Part shown: positions 8,398 to 16,763 of the stretch, piece by piece
How positions within the stretch are numbered: the stretch's first letter is position 1
Layout of the letters: the number at the start of each line of letters is the position of its first letter
DNA from: Bradyrhizobium sp. C9
Lineage (GTDB): Bacteria > Pseudomonadota > Alphaproteobacteria > Rhizobiales > Xanthobacteraceae
Direction: 5' to 3'
DNA: 64,000 bases
Assembly (NCBI RefSeq): GCF_002532045.1
Contig: NZ_NWTG01000007.1
Location: forward strand, 294,381-358,380
Notes under the pieces: generated by a model
Databases searched by the model: none
Seen by the model: the letters and a program-made list of their open reading frames with translations, nothing else
Told to the model about the DNA's origin: nothing
Program-made: the position numbers and the translations under genes

Positions 8398-9648
8398 TCA
8401 GTACTTCTTGCACTCCGGGACCGTGCGGCTCGGCAGGCCGATCTTGGCGAACACCGCCGGATCGTAGCCCAGCGTCTGGTTGACGTTCGGGATCACCTTC
8501 ACGACCTTGCTGAACAGCGCGCCCTTGCCGTCGTCGACCACCTCGGTGACGAAATTGGTGCCGATCGCCTGGCGGTTGGCGTCGAGCTTGATCTTGCCGT
8601 TCGGAGCGTCGATCTCGATCTTCGCCAGTGCGTCCTTCAGCTTGGCCTGGTTGTTGGAGAGATCGCCGTTGACCTGCCGCAGCGCCAGGATCAGCGCCAT
8701 GGTCGAGCCATAGTAATTGGTGGCGAGCAGCGACGGGCTCGGGAAGCGTTTGCTCTCCGGGAAGGAGTCCTGATAGGCCTTCACGAACTTCTGCCAGCCC
8801 GGATCTTCCCAGGTATCGGCCTGGCCGCTGGCCGCGATGGTGCCGATCAGCGCGTTCTTGGCGCTGCCCTTCGACGACAGGATGGTCTGGTCGATCATGA
8901 TCGAGCCGCCCATCAGATGCGCCTTGCCGCCGGCCTGCTGATACTGGTTGAGGAAGTTGACGGCGTCGGCGCCGCCGAGGCCGAGATAGATCGCATCGAC
9001 ATCGTCGGGCAGCGCTGCGATGACCGAGGCGAAGTCCTTGGTGCCGAGCGGCACCCATTGCCGGTTGGTGACCTGGCCGCCGGCGCCGCAGAACTCGAGC
9101 ACGAGCCCGAACACCTGGGTGTAGATGAAGGAGTAGTCCTCGCCGACGGTCGCGATCTTGCGATAGCCCTTGGTCTCGTAGGCGTATTTGCCGAGGCCGA
9201 CCTGCCACTGGGCGCCATCCATGTTGTAGCGGAAGAAGTTCGGTGCCGGATCGACATAGGTCGTCTCCTGCGCGCCGGAGGCGGCGTTGACGAAGGTCAG
9301 CTCCGGATGGGTCTTGGCGAAATTCTTCACCGCGATGCCTTCGTCGCCGGACAACGGCGACAGCAGGATCTGCACCTTGTCCTGCTCGATCAGTTTGCGT
9401 ACCGCGCGCACCGCCGAGTCCGGCGTCGCGTCGGTCGAGGCGACGATGAATTCGAGTTCCTTGTCGCCGATCTTCTTGCCGAGCACGTTGAGCGCGGTCT
9501 GGTGGCCGCGCATGCCATCCTCGCCGAGCACCGTGTAGGTGCCCTCGAGCGTCGCGGTAACGCCGACCTTGATCTTTTCCTGGGCGAATGCCGTGCCCGA
9601 AAGCAACAGGCTGCTCAACGCAATCAGTCCCAAACTGCTTTTCAACAT
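8398..9648 (-). CDS. Periplasmic substrate-binding protein of branched-chain-type ABC transporter (LivK-like)
   Basis: Starting at the ATG at 9648 (GGGAGGAGAG just upstream) the product has 416 residues. It opens with a clean Sec signal peptide (MLKSSLGLIALSSLLLSGTAFA). The mature part is a type I periplasmic binding protein: IKVGVTATLEGTYTVLGEDG, then LLSPLSGDEGIAV, and the closing VPECKKY. The open frame continues upstream to 9726, but that extension is Arg-rich and lacks a ribosome site. It would deliver substrate to LivHM. It is probably the first gene of the operon, separated by 138 bases from the AraC gene. Confidence 0.9.
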   Translation of the reverse strand: MLKSSLGLIALSSLLLSGTAFAQEKIKVGVTATLEGTYTVLGEDGMRGHQTALNVLGKKIGDKELEFIVASTDATPDSAVRAVRKLIEQDKVQILLSPLSGDEGIAVKNFAKTHPELTFVNAASGAQETTYVDPAPNFFRYNMDGAQWQVGLGKYAYETKGYRKIATVGEDYSFIYTQVFGLVLEFCGAGGQVTNRQWVPLGTKDFASVIAALPDDVDAIYLGLGGADAVNFLNQYQQAGGKAHLMGGSIMIDQTILSSKGSAKNALIGTIAASGQADTWEDPGWQKFVKAYQDSFPESKRFPSPSLLATNYYGSTMALILALRQVNGDLSNNQAKLKDALAKIEIDAPNGKIKLDANRQAIGTNFVTEVVDDGKGALFSKVVKVIPNVNQTLGYDPAVFAKIGLPSRTVPECKKY

Positions 9649-9799
9649 CGCTCTCCTCCCTCTGTGTTGTCGCCGGCGTCCACATGGCCTGACGAAGGCC
9701 GATGGGCGTCCGGTTGTTGCGGGCAAAGCTAGCCGAAGGCAGGCGCGGCGCGGATGTCGTCGCGGCGGGGGTGCTTAACGGGCAGTCTCATTTTGATTG

Positions 9800-9827
9800 T
9801 TGCGCCGCAGCGCGGTTCGCGGCGCAA
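9800..9827. other. Perfect 9-bp hairpin upstream of the livK-like gene
   Basis: TTGCGCCGC (9800-9808) and GCGGCGCAA (9819-9827) are exact reverse complements around a ten-base loop. It lies between the SDR stop at 9978 and the livK-like start at 9648, all minus strand. No T-run follows on the minus strand, so a simple intrinsic terminator is doubtful. Confidence 0.5.
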
Positions 9828-9847
9828 TGTCGCGGAGCTCATTCGCT

Positions 9848-9949
9848 GTCATCATCCGCGCACGCCGGTGATCAGCATTCCAGAGGCCGCGGTTATTGAG
9901 CCGATGGGTCGCGGCGCACTGCATCGCCCGGTCGAGCCGGGCGATGCAG
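9848..9949. repeat. Dispersed intergenic repeat A, copy 1
   Basis: This roughly 100-bp element has a second copy at 61781-61883 that matches at most positions. It ends in a perfect 11-bp stem (GCATCGCCCGG at 9921-9931, its complement at 9937-9947, five-base loop). A shorter dyad (atcatccgcgcacgccggtgat) lies at its other end. The rest of the 9649-9977 gap holds only the hairpin at 9800-9827; I see no gene there. Confidence 0.75.
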
Positions 9950-9977
9950 TTGCGGCCGGGATACGGGCATCGCCCTG

Positions 9978-10697
9978 CTACGGCATGTGGTGGCCTGCGG
10001 CCTGTCCGCCGTCGACGTGGAGCACCTCTCCGGTCACGAAGCCTGCGTCATCGAGGTAGAGCACCGCGTCGACGATGTCGGAGATCTCCCCCATCCGGCC
10101 GACCGGATGAAGCGCCGCCAGCGCCGCATGCGCCTCCGCCGGATGCATCGGGGTCTTGATGATTCCAGGCGACACCGCGTTGACGCGGATTCCGGTCTTT
10201 GCATATTCGATCGCGAGTGCACGGGTTGCGGCGTTCAGGGCGCCCTTGGTCAGCGAGGCGAGGGCGGCGGGAACGCTGCTCATCGGCTGGTCGACGAGAC
10301 TCGTCGTGATGGTGACGATGTGACCGTGGCCCTGCTTGCTCATCAGGTCCAGGGCACGCCGGGTCATGTTGAAAAAGCCGGTCACGTTGGTCGAGATGTA
10401 GCTGGCGTAGTCTTCCTGCGTGTAGGCCGTGAACGGTTTCGCCATGAAGATGCCGGCGTTGTTGACCAGCGTGTCGACGCGGCCGAAGCGCTCCAGCGCC
10501 GCCTTGAACACGTTCTCCGCTGTTTCTGCTGCACCGACATCGCCCGCCACCGTGACGATATCCGCGTCAGTAGCCGGCTTGATCGCGCGCGAGGTCGCAA
10601 CGACCCGATAGTTGCGATCCCTGAAGGCCCGAACGATGCCGGCGCCGATCCCCTGCGATGCGCCAGTGACGACTGCCACTTTCCGCTCTGCGCTCAT
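9978..10697 (-). CDS. SDR family protein, atypical active site
   Basis: The 239-residue classical SDR has the nucleotide site TGASQGIGAG near 12-21, NNAGIFMAKPF near 88, and a C-terminal VTGEVLHVDGG. The catalytic serine is present (TITTSLVDQ). The usual YxxxK reads ASLTK, so the catalytic tyrosine is replaced by alanine while the lysine is kept. Either it uses another proton donor or it is not a standard dehydrogenase. It follows the acyl-CoA dehydrogenase gene by 20 bases on the same strand, suggesting one operon. Confidence 0.85.
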   Translation of the reverse strand: MSAERKVAVVTGASQGIGAGIVRAFRDRNYRVVATSRAIKPATDADIVTVAGDVGAAETAENVFKAALERFGRVDTLVNNAGIFMAKPFTAYTQEDYASYISTNVTGFFNMTRRALDLMSKQGHGHIVTITTSLVDQPMSSVPAALASLTKGALNAATRALAIEYAKTGIRVNAVSPGIIKTPMHPAEAHAALAALHPVGRMGEISDIVDAVLYLDDAGFVTGEVLHVDGGQAAGHHMP

Positions 10698-10717
10698 GGT
10701 TGTGCTCCTTATTCGCG

Positions 10718-11962
10718 CTACGCCGCGCCGCTCGCGGCGAGCGGGCTGTAGTCACGGCTCTTGAACATCGTGTGCAGTTGCCGCCGCCGGATGCCGAGAT
10801 TGCCGCCGTCGAAGATCGGCAACGCGAGCGCGTCCTGCAGCAGGCTGCCGAATGGCGTCTCATGATCGTAGCTGTCGATCCCGACCACCCGCATCAGGTC
10901 GGTGATGACGCGCACGGCAGCCTCCGAGCCGAAGATCTTGGCCTGCACCGCCAGCTCCTCGGCTGCCGGCGACTGGGTGTCGAGAGCATGGCAGGCGCGC
11001 CAGCTCAAATAGCGCGCAGCTTCGATCGTAGTCTTGGCATCGGCGAGCGCGTATCCGACCGCCTGATGCTCGATGATGGGGTGGACGCCGCCGCGCTTTT
11101 CGCTGCGGGCAAAATCCAGCGCGAACGCAAACGCCGCCCGCATCAGCGCGACGCCGAAGATTCCGACCAGGGCCGCGGTGCCGGTGAATGCCGCCGCGGT
11201 CAGCGCCAGGCCGGCACCTTGCTGTCCGAGCAGATTGTGGTGTGGCGCCGTGACATTCTGAAAGCCGAATTGCGGGACGAGGTGGGCGCGATGACCGATG
11301 CTGTCGATGGCCCGCTCGAACACGAGACCGGTCACAGGACCCTGTACGGCAATGATCGAGATGGCTGCATCGGGCGCTGCTGCCGGATCGGTCCGGCACA
11401 CGATGGTCAGAAGATCGGCGCCCTCGCGATTCCAGCCGGTCGCCGAGGACACCCATTTCTTACGGCCGTTGATCAGCCAATTGTCGCCCTCGCGACGGGC
11501 GGTGGTGCGGACGCCCTCGCCGGGCGACGGCGAGGCGGCGTTGGCGCTGCCGCCCGGTTCGCTGGAGCAGAAGGCGGCGAGCGGCGCGCCGCTGGTCTTC
11601 AGGAACGGCGCGAGCAGCCGCTGGCACTGCTCCGGCGTGCCGCCAAGCAGCAGCGGCAGCAGGCCGAGCACGCTGCCGAGCATGGTGAGCGTCACGCTCG
11701 GGTTCACGCTGTAGAATTCCTCGGCAAGGATCGCCATGTCGATCATGCCGGCATTGTCGCCGCCGGCGGGCGCCGGAATGCATCTACGCAAGTAACCAGC
11801 CGCCACCATCGCCTCATAGGTCGGTTTGGTGGCGAGGAAGCGCTGCTCCGGCGTTGCCAGCTTTTCGGCGGCCCTGGCCTCGGCCAGCACCTCCCTGGCA
11901 AACTTGCGGGATGCGAGCTGTAACTCGCGCTGCTGCGCCGTGAGCGTGAAATCGATCGCCAT
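10718..11962 (-). CDS. Acyl-CoA dehydrogenase family flavoprotein
   Basis: From ATG 11962 the product has 414 residues and starts MAIDFTLTAQQRELQ, the usual N-terminal helix of the family. The FAD/substrate region reads AFCSSEPGGSANAAS, then WLINGRKKWVSSAT near 165-180. C-terminal helices include IEAARYLSWRACHALD and VRVITDLMRVVGID. The frame stays open to 12232, but that extra sequence is low-quality and overlaps the AraC gene, so I reject it. It may act on a CoA ester, although this branch also includes FMN monooxygenases of the DszC type. It is followed closely by the SDR at 9978. Confidence 0.87.
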   Translation of the reverse strand: MAIDFTLTAQQRELQLASRKFAREVLAEARAAEKLATPEQRFLATKPTYEAMVAAGYLRRCIPAPAGGDNAGMIDMAILAEEFYSVNPSVTLTMLGSVLGLLPLLLGGTPEQCQRLLAPFLKTSGAPLAAFCSSEPGGSANAASPSPGEGVRTTARREGDNWLINGRKKWVSSATGWNREGADLLTIVCRTDPAAAPDAAISIIAVQGPVTGLVFERAIDSIGHRAHLVPQFGFQNVTAPHHNLLGQQGAGLALTAAAFTGTAALVGIFGVALMRAAFAFALDFARSEKRGGVHPIIEHQAVGYALADAKTTIEAARYLSWRACHALDTQSPAAEELAVQAKIFGSEAAVRVITDLMRVVGIDSYDHETPFGSLLQDALALPIFDGGNLGIRRRQLHTMFKSRDYSPLAASGAA

Positions 11963-12075
11963 GCCAATGCCCTCCGTGTCGGCGGTTCGGGCTATGGCTA
12001 TCGCGGCGTGGTTGGGAAATCTTGGACGGCAGTGCCCGATTTCTTGGCTCGGAGTGAACCTAATCTCGCGGCGCC

Positions 12076-13011
12076 TCAGTGTGCGGCGGCGCGGCGGAAT
12101 TCGCGCGGGGCGAGGCCGTTGTGGCGCTTGAACAGGCGGTTGAAATGCGAGATGTCGCGGAAGCCTGCGGTAAAGGCGATTTCGGCAATGGTCCTGTGGG
12201 CAGAGGTGTGGTCGAGCAAAGCGCGCGTGCATGCGGCGATCCGCTGCTCGTTGACGTGTTCGCCCACGGAGCGGCCGGTGCTCGCAAACAGGCGGTGCAC
12301 GTAACGCTCGGAGCAGCGGAATTTCGTGGCCAGCGCCGGCGCACCGAGCTCGGGGTCGTCGCTGTGGCGGGCGATGTGGTCAAGCATCATCGAGAGCAGC
12401 ACCGGCGTATGTACGCGCTCGGCCGACATGTCAGCGAGGATGTCGGGTGCGTGCGCGATCAGCTCGGTGATATGCGTGCCCAGCATCGCCGACGTCGTTG
12501 CGAGGCGACCGCCGCTCAGGCAGAGCTCGGCGTAGCTTGCCAGCGTCCGCGACAGCGCGCGGCCGGTTTCGGTCGCAGACAGGCCGAGCCGCGGGTGGTC
12601 GAACAGCGTGTCCGGCAGCAGGCGCCGCGGCACCGCAAAGCAGAACAGCTTGAAGTGATGCCGGTGGGCGATCTCGAAGGGTTGCGTCGTATCGGCAATT
12701 GCGAGATCTCCGGGCGCGCTGATCTGCTCGTGGCCGCATTGCGAGGTGCGCCCCAGCCCTTCGAGCTGCAGGTTGACGAAGCAGAGGTCGTCGGTGCTCG
12801 CGGCGATGTGCGAGGCGAGCCGGTGCACGATATGCCCGCTCGCCGTGACCCGCGATATCTGCAGCGGCGCGGCGTCGACCTTGCAGATCGCGCCGGCAAA
12901 CGATTCCTCCGCAATCCGGCGCGGCTCGAGGCGCACGAAGGCAGCTGCGAGGTCGTCTGCCCAACTGCCGAAGGGTTGATCCGGACGGGCCGGCCTGGTC
13001 GACCATTCCAT
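12076..13011 (-). CDS. AraC family transcriptional regulator (AraC_binding_2 type)
   Basis: ATG 13011 gives 311 residues with GAGG upstream. The N-terminal ~180 residues resemble the AraC-binding-like domain (HIVHRLASHIAASTDDLCFVNLQLEG). The C-terminal helix-turn-helix pair runs from about 215 to 305 and ends FTAGFRDISHFNRLFKRHNG.APREFRR. The frame extends to 13197 without support. It lies 113 bases upstream of the acyl-CoA dehydrogenase gene on the same strand and is its most likely regulator. Confidence 0.88.
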   Translation of the reverse strand: MEWSTRPARPDQPFGSWADDLAAAFVRLEPRRIAEESFAGAICKVDAAPLQISRVTASGHIVHRLASHIAASTDDLCFVNLQLEGLGRTSQCGHEQISAPGDLAIADTTQPFEIAHRHHFKLFCFAVPRRLLPDTLFDHPRLGLSATETGRALSRTLASYAELCLSGGRLATTSAMLGTHITELIAHAPDILADMSAERVHTPVLLSMMLDHIARHSDDPELGAPALATKFRCSERYVHRLFASTGRSVGEHVNEQRIAACTRALLDHTSAHRTIAEIAFTAGFRDISHFNRLFKRHNGLAPREFRRAAAH

Positions 13012-13145
13012 GTGCGCCTCGAATAGACCGTCACTGCGAAGGGCCCAGCGAGGTGAACGATATCGCCGGCCAAACCGGCGGTCAAACGCCGCCGGCGGCC
13101 TGTTCCCCTGCAAGGTATGGCGCGTGCATGCAGAAAACGGCGATT

Positions 13146-13919
13146 TCACTTCGTGGTGTAGCCGCCGTTGACCAGAATGGTCTGGCCGGTCATCCACCAG
13201 CCGTCCGACACCAGAAGGCGAATCCAGGGCACGATATCCTTGATGTCGGTGAGACCGGTCTTCGAGAAACCGGACAGCGCAGCTGCCGATTTATGATAGG
13301 CGACCGCATCGGCGCCTTCGGCCGGATAGAAGAACGGCGTGTCCATCGGGCCGGGGCCGATCGCGGTCACCGAGATGCCGCGTGCGCCGAACTCCTTCGA
13401 CGCCGCGCGGGTGAAATGCTCGACCGGCGCCTTGGTGCCGGCATAGGCGGCATAGAACGGCGTGTAGGCGCCGAGCAGCGACGTCACCAAGGTGCAGATC
13501 TTGCCGTTGTCGTTGACGTGGCGGCCGGCCTCCTTGAGGAAGAAGAACGCCGACTTGGCGTTGACCGCGCTCATCGCGTCGTATTCGGCCTCGGAGATCT
13601 CGACCATCGGTTTCTTCAGCACCTTGCCGACGGTGTTGATCGCGATGTCGGGACGGCCGATCGCAGCGATGGCATCAGTGAACAGCTTCTCCATCGCGCC
13701 CGATGTCGTGAGGTTGGCCTGGAACGCGACCGCGTTGGCGCCGGCTGTCTTGATCGCGGCGACGGTCGCGTCGGCGTCGGCCTTGCTCGCGGCGCTGTTG
13801 TAGTGGATCGCGATCGCCTTCGCGCCGTGTGCCGCGAGATCGCGCGCGATCAGGCCGCCGAGGTTCTTGGCGCCGCCGGCGATGATGACGGTCTTATCCT
13901 TGATGCTGTGGTCGGTCAT
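13146..13919 (-). CDS. SDR family oxidoreductase
   Basis: From ATG 13919 (GGAGAAG upstream) the product is 257 residues. It has a variant dinucleotide motif (IIAGGAKNLGGLIA instead of TGxxxGIG) and NTVG in place of NNAG. The active site YAGTK and the C-terminal MTGQTILVNGGYTTK are kept. The overall length and the ...GPGPMDTPFFYP loop fit NAD(P)-dependent alcohol or keto-acyl SDRs; the substrate is unknown. The gene is divergent from a LysR gene 111 bases away, the usual arrangement for a LysR and its target. Confidence 0.87.
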   Translation of the reverse strand: MTDHSIKDKTVIIAGGAKNLGGLIARDLAAHGAKAIAIHYNSAASKADADATVAAIKTAGANAVAFQANLTTSGAMEKLFTDAIAAIGRPDIAINTVGKVLKKPMVEISEAEYDAMSAVNAKSAFFFLKEAGRHVNDNGKICTLVTSLLGAYTPFYAAYAGTKAPVEHFTRAASKEFGARGISVTAIGPGPMDTPFFYPAEGADAVAYHKSAAALSGFSKTGLTDIKDIVPWIRLLVSDGWWMTGQTILVNGGYTTK

Positions 13920-14030
13920 GGCGTTGCTTCTCCGGATCGTGCGACTGCGCCGTGCGGCCGCTTTCTGGAGGCAACGATATCGTCTAGGATTTCCCGATAA
14001 AGCTGTGCATTCTGACCTCACTTGTCAGAA

Positions 14031-14963
14031 ATGGCGAACAATCGGGGCCCGATCTTGGACCGCATCGACCTCTTCCGCATCTTCGCCCGCGTCGTCGAAT
14101 GCGCGAGCTTCACGCGGGCGGCGGACACGCTGGGCTTGCCGCGCTCGTCGGTCTCGTCTGCGGTCGCGGAGCTGGAGCAGCGCGTCGGCGCCCGGCTGCT
14201 ACACCGGACAACGCGAAAGGTGTCGCCGACCCATGATGGCGCGGCGTTCTACGAACGGTGCCTGCGTGTCGTCGCCGATGTCGAGGAGGCCGAGACCCTG
14301 TTCCGCCATGCCGCCGCCGAACCGTCTGGTAGACTCAGGGTCGACGTGCCCGGTCGGATCGGCCGACTGATCATTGCGCCGGCGCTGCCGACTTTCCTCG
14401 ATCGCTACCCGCAGATCGACATCGATCTCGGTGTCACCGATCGCGCCATCAACCTGATCGCGGACTCCGCCGATTGTGTGGTGCGCGTCGGCCCGCTCGG
14501 CGATTCCGGCCTGATCGCGCGGCCGCTCGGCAATCTCGCGCTGATCAATGTCGCGAGCCCGGGATATCTCGCGCGTCACGGCGCGCCGCAGACGCCCGAC
14601 GATCTCGGCGCGCATTGGGCGGTCAACTATGCCTCGCCATCCACCGGCCGCATCGAGGAGTGGGAATGGCGCGAGCAGAGCACGTCGCGCACCATCGCGA
14701 TGCGCGGCCGTGTCACCGTCAACAGTGCGGAAGCCTATATCGCCTGCTGCCTTGCCGGTCTCGGCCTGATCCAGATTCCGGCCTACGACGTGAAGCGACA
14801 TCTCGATGCCGGAGAGCTCGTTGAGGTGATGCCGCAGCATCGCGCCACGCCGATGCCGATGACGTTGCTCTATCCGCACCGCCAGCATTTGTCGCGGCGG
14901 CTGCAGGTGTTTGCCGATTGGCTGACGGCACTGCTGAGAGAGCAGTTGCTGGTCGCGGGCTAG
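14031..14963 (+). CDS. LysR family regulator, likely controlling the divergent SDR
   Basis: The 310-residue product from ATG 14031 (a TTG at 14022 is possible) has an N-terminal winged helix (IDLFRIFARVVECASFTRAADTLGL, SSVSSAVAELEQRVG). A LysR substrate-binding domain follows (RLRVDVPGRIGRLIIAPAL onward). This is the CrgA/YhjC-like subgroup. Its start faces the SDR gene over a short intergenic stretch that would hold both promoters. No clear ribosome site precedes either start, so the exact N-terminus is uncertain by three residues. Confidence 0.88.
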   Translation: MANNRGPILDRIDLFRIFARVVECASFTRAADTLGLPRSSVSSAVAELEQRVGARLLHRTTRKVSPTHDGAAFYERCLRVVADVEEAETLFRHAAAEPSGRLRVDVPGRIGRLIIAPALPTFLDRYPQIDIDLGVTDRAINLIADSADCVVRVGPLGDSGLIARPLGNLALINVASPGYLARHGAPQTPDDLGAHWAVNYASPSTGRIEEWEWREQSTSRTIAMRGRVTVNSAEAYIACCLAGLGLIQIPAYDVKRHLDAGELVEVMPQHRATPMPMTLLYPHRQHLSRRLQVFADWLTALLREQLLVAG

Positions 14964-14999
14964 AGCTTCAGCGCAATGCGGGCCCGAAGCCGCAGCGCG

Positions 15000-15152
15000 T
15001 CACGGCCTGCTGTTGGTGCCGCGGATCGAGGCGGTCCTCGTCGCGCGCTTCGCTTCGGCCTTGGGTTGGAAAAACAGGCCGGGCATCACCGAGACCAGTC
15101 CGAAGGTCATTCCGAGGAATGCCAGGAACGTATCGAGATAATTGATCTCCAT
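15000..15152 (-). CDS. Probable 50-residue single-span membrane protein
   Basis: I read an ATG at 15152 with GGAG nine bases upstream and a TGA at 15000-15002. The 50-residue product starts MEINYLDTFLAFLGMTFGLV, which is a hydrophobic span, and continues with a proline turn and a basic tail. Third positions are G/C-rich like real genes nearby. Upstream lie a perfect hairpin (15173-15196) and promoter-like boxes on the same strand. I recognise no family. It could be a small membrane regulator or a chance frame; the leader features favour a gene. Confidence 0.5.
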   Translation of the reverse strand: MEINYLDTFLAFLGMTFGLVSVMPGLFFQPKAEAKRATRTASIRGTNSRP

Positions 15153-15172
15153 TTCAGTTGTCTCCATTCAGC

Positions 15173-15196
15173 TTGCACCGGGCTCACCCGGTGCAA
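15173..15196 (-). promoter_or_regulatory. Perfect 10-bp leader hairpin before the 50-aa gene
   Basis: TTGCACCGGG (15173-15182) pairs exactly with CCCGGTGCAA (15187-15196) over a four-base loop. It lies 21 bases upstream of the small gene's ATG, between it and the promoter-like region, so it could be a translational leader structure or an operator. No T-run follows. Confidence 0.55.
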
Positions 15197-15211
15197 TGTG
15201 TTCGATGAACC

Positions 15212-15242
15212 TAGATATGGTCCGGTACATTGGTCGGTACAA
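15212..15242 (-). promoter_or_regulatory. Promoter-like region with a direct repeat
   Basis: On the minus strand TTGTAC (15242-15237) and TATCTA (15217-15212) are separated by 19 bases, near sigma-70 spacing. The spacer contains two similar copies of GTACCG(G)ACC, seen on the plus strand as ggtccggtaca and tggtcggtaca. This resembles a repressor site overlapping a promoter. Nothing else is visible between 15243 and 15333. Confidence 0.35.
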
Positions 15243-15333
15243 TAGAAACATTGATCTCGGAGCAATACTTTCAATGCTCCGCGTCGAGGCAGCGATCCGG
15301 CCTGTCGATGAGGCCCTGACCGCTGTCGCGCAA

Positions 15334-15672
15334 CTAATTGGAGAGTGCGCCCGACTTGCGGATGGTCAGGCCGTCGCCGCTCCGGCTGATTTCCACTGCG
15401 CCCGCCTGGTTCGGCGTCGAGAGCAGCGCGCGCTCACCGGGCGCCAGCATCGAGACGAAGCGGACCGGCGTTCCGGCCTCGCCTTGTGCGAGCGTGGTCA
15501 CGACGCGATATCCGTCGGGCTCGACCGTGTAGTAGGCGACGCCGGACACGTCGCCGAGATGGATGCTTTGGGCCTCGATTGGCTTGAGCCCGCGCGCCTG
15601 CGCGGCGCCAAGCGAGACTCCAAGTGAGGCGAGGGTGACGGCGGCGGCGAGAATGGTGCTGCGGATCGACAT
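15334..15672 (-). CDS. Small secreted protein of unknown function
   Basis: The start at 15672 is chosen because GGAGG lies six bases upstream; it gives 112 residues. The N-terminus is a Sec signal (MSIRSTILAAAVTLASLGVSLGAAQA). The mature ~85 residues are rich in Val, Thr and Gly with a repeated beta pattern (GVAYYTVEPDGYRVVTTLAQG) and no cysteines. I recognise no family beyond similar periplasmic proteins in rhizobia. It is divergent from a NodD-type LysR gene 115 bases away, so LysR control is plausible. Confidence 0.8.
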   Translation of the reverse strand: MSIRSTILAAAVTLASLGVSLGAAQARGLKPIEAQSIHLGDVSGVAYYTVEPDGYRVVTTLAQGEAGTPVRFVSMLAPGERALLSTPNQAGAVEISRSGDGLTIRKSGALSN

Positions 15673-15762
15673 GCGATCCTCCATTGGCTTGAGTGTAGGA
15701 ACCTGGGCGGCGAGCGATTGCCCGTCTGCTCCCTTGCCGGAGGAGATGGTGAGGCTATGATC

Positions 15763-15786
15763 ATCGATCAAACAGATAGGATCGAT
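15763..15786. promoter_or_regulatory. Candidate LysR operator (ATC-N9-GAT) before the NodD-type gene
   Basis: ATCGAT occurs at 15763 and 15781, and once more inside the LysR start region (15794). The first gives ATC-N9-GAT (15763-15777), the half-site layout known from NodD-type boxes. It lies directly in front of the LysR ATG (15788) and within the divergent promoter region. Confidence 0.4.
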
Positions 15787-15787
15787 A

Positions 15788-16720
15788 ATGGCTATCGATG
15801 TTATCAATTTGGGTCGGGTCGACCTGAATCTGCTTGTTCATCTCGATGCGCTGCTCACCGAACGGAGCGTGACCCGGGCGGCGGCCCGCGTCGGCATCGG
15901 CCAATCCGCGATGAGCCACAATCTCGCCCGCCTGCGCGAACTGTTCGATGACGAGCTGCTCACGCGCGGGGCCGATGGCATGCGCCTCACCCCGCGCGCG
16001 ATGACCCTCGTCGATCCGGTGCGGACCGCGCTCGCACAGGTCGAGGCGGTGTTGCTGCGCGACCAGTCGTTCGATCCGGCCACGGCGGTGCGCACGTTCA
16101 GGCTCGGCCTGTCGGACAGTATGGAAATCCTGATCGTGCCGCGCCTGCTGGCGCGCATGCGCGAGATCGCGCCGGGCATTCACCTGCGGCTCTACAACGT
16201 CGATACGTCCCGGCTGCTCGATGATCTCGACGCCGACGACGTGGATCTCGCGCTCTCTTACGGGCCGATCCAGCAAGGGCAATTGCATCACAAGCAGCGC
16301 CTGCTGTTCACCGAGAGCTTCCTTTGCATGTTCAATGCGGAGAAGACGGGTATCACGCCGCCGATCTCGCTCGAGGACTACATCCGGCTTCCGCATGTGC
16401 TGACCAGCCTGCGGCCGGGGCGCACCGTGCGCGGCTCCGTCGATGAGGCGCTCGAAGAACTCGGCCTGCAGCGGTCCGTTGCGCTGACCACGCCGCGCTT
16501 CCTCACCGTGCCGTATCTGGTGGCGCAGGCGCCCGTGATCGTCACCATGGGCGCGCGGCTGGCGCGCCGCTTCGCCGCCGATCTCGGGCTCAGCCTCAGT
16601 CCGCCGCCGGTGAAGGTGAAGGACGTCACGGTGTCATTGCTGTGGCATGCGTCCTACCATCACGACCCGGCCCATGTCTGGTTGCGGGACCAGCTGGTCC
16701 AGCTGGTCGCCGAATTGTGA
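15788..16720 (+). CDS. LysR family regulator, NodD/PnbR-like subgroup
   Basis: The 310-residue product has RVDLNLLVHLDALLTERSVT followed by the recognition helix region (GQSAMSHNLARLRELF). The sensor domain opens RTFRLGLSDSMEILIVP, a subgroup signature. The family answers to small aromatic or fatty ligands. Its likely target is the divergent secreted-protein gene. The downstream TonB receptor gene is convergent, ending 43 bases past the LysR stop. Confidence 0.88.
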   Translation: MAIDVINLGRVDLNLLVHLDALLTERSVTRAAARVGIGQSAMSHNLARLRELFDDELLTRGADGMRLTPRAMTLVDPVRTALAQVEAVLLRDQSFDPATAVRTFRLGLSDSMEILIVPRLLARMREIAPGIHLRLYNVDTSRLLDDLDADDVDLALSYGPIQQGQLHHKQRLLFTESFLCMFNAEKTGITPPISLEDYIRLPHVLTSLRPGRTVRGSVDEALEELGLQRSVALTTPRFLTVPYLVAQAPVIVTMGARLARRFAADLGLSLSPPPVKVKDVTVSLLWHASYHHDPAHVWLRDQLVQLVAEL

Positions 16721-16763
16721 GCCGGCACGGCGGGCGCGCCTGATGCAGCGCGCCCTGGCCTGG

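Noticed and set aside
6922..9732. 936-residue plus-strand open frame
   Set aside because: It runs antisense through livH, AraC and livK, which have strong family motifs and ribosome sites; high GC creates such mirror frames.
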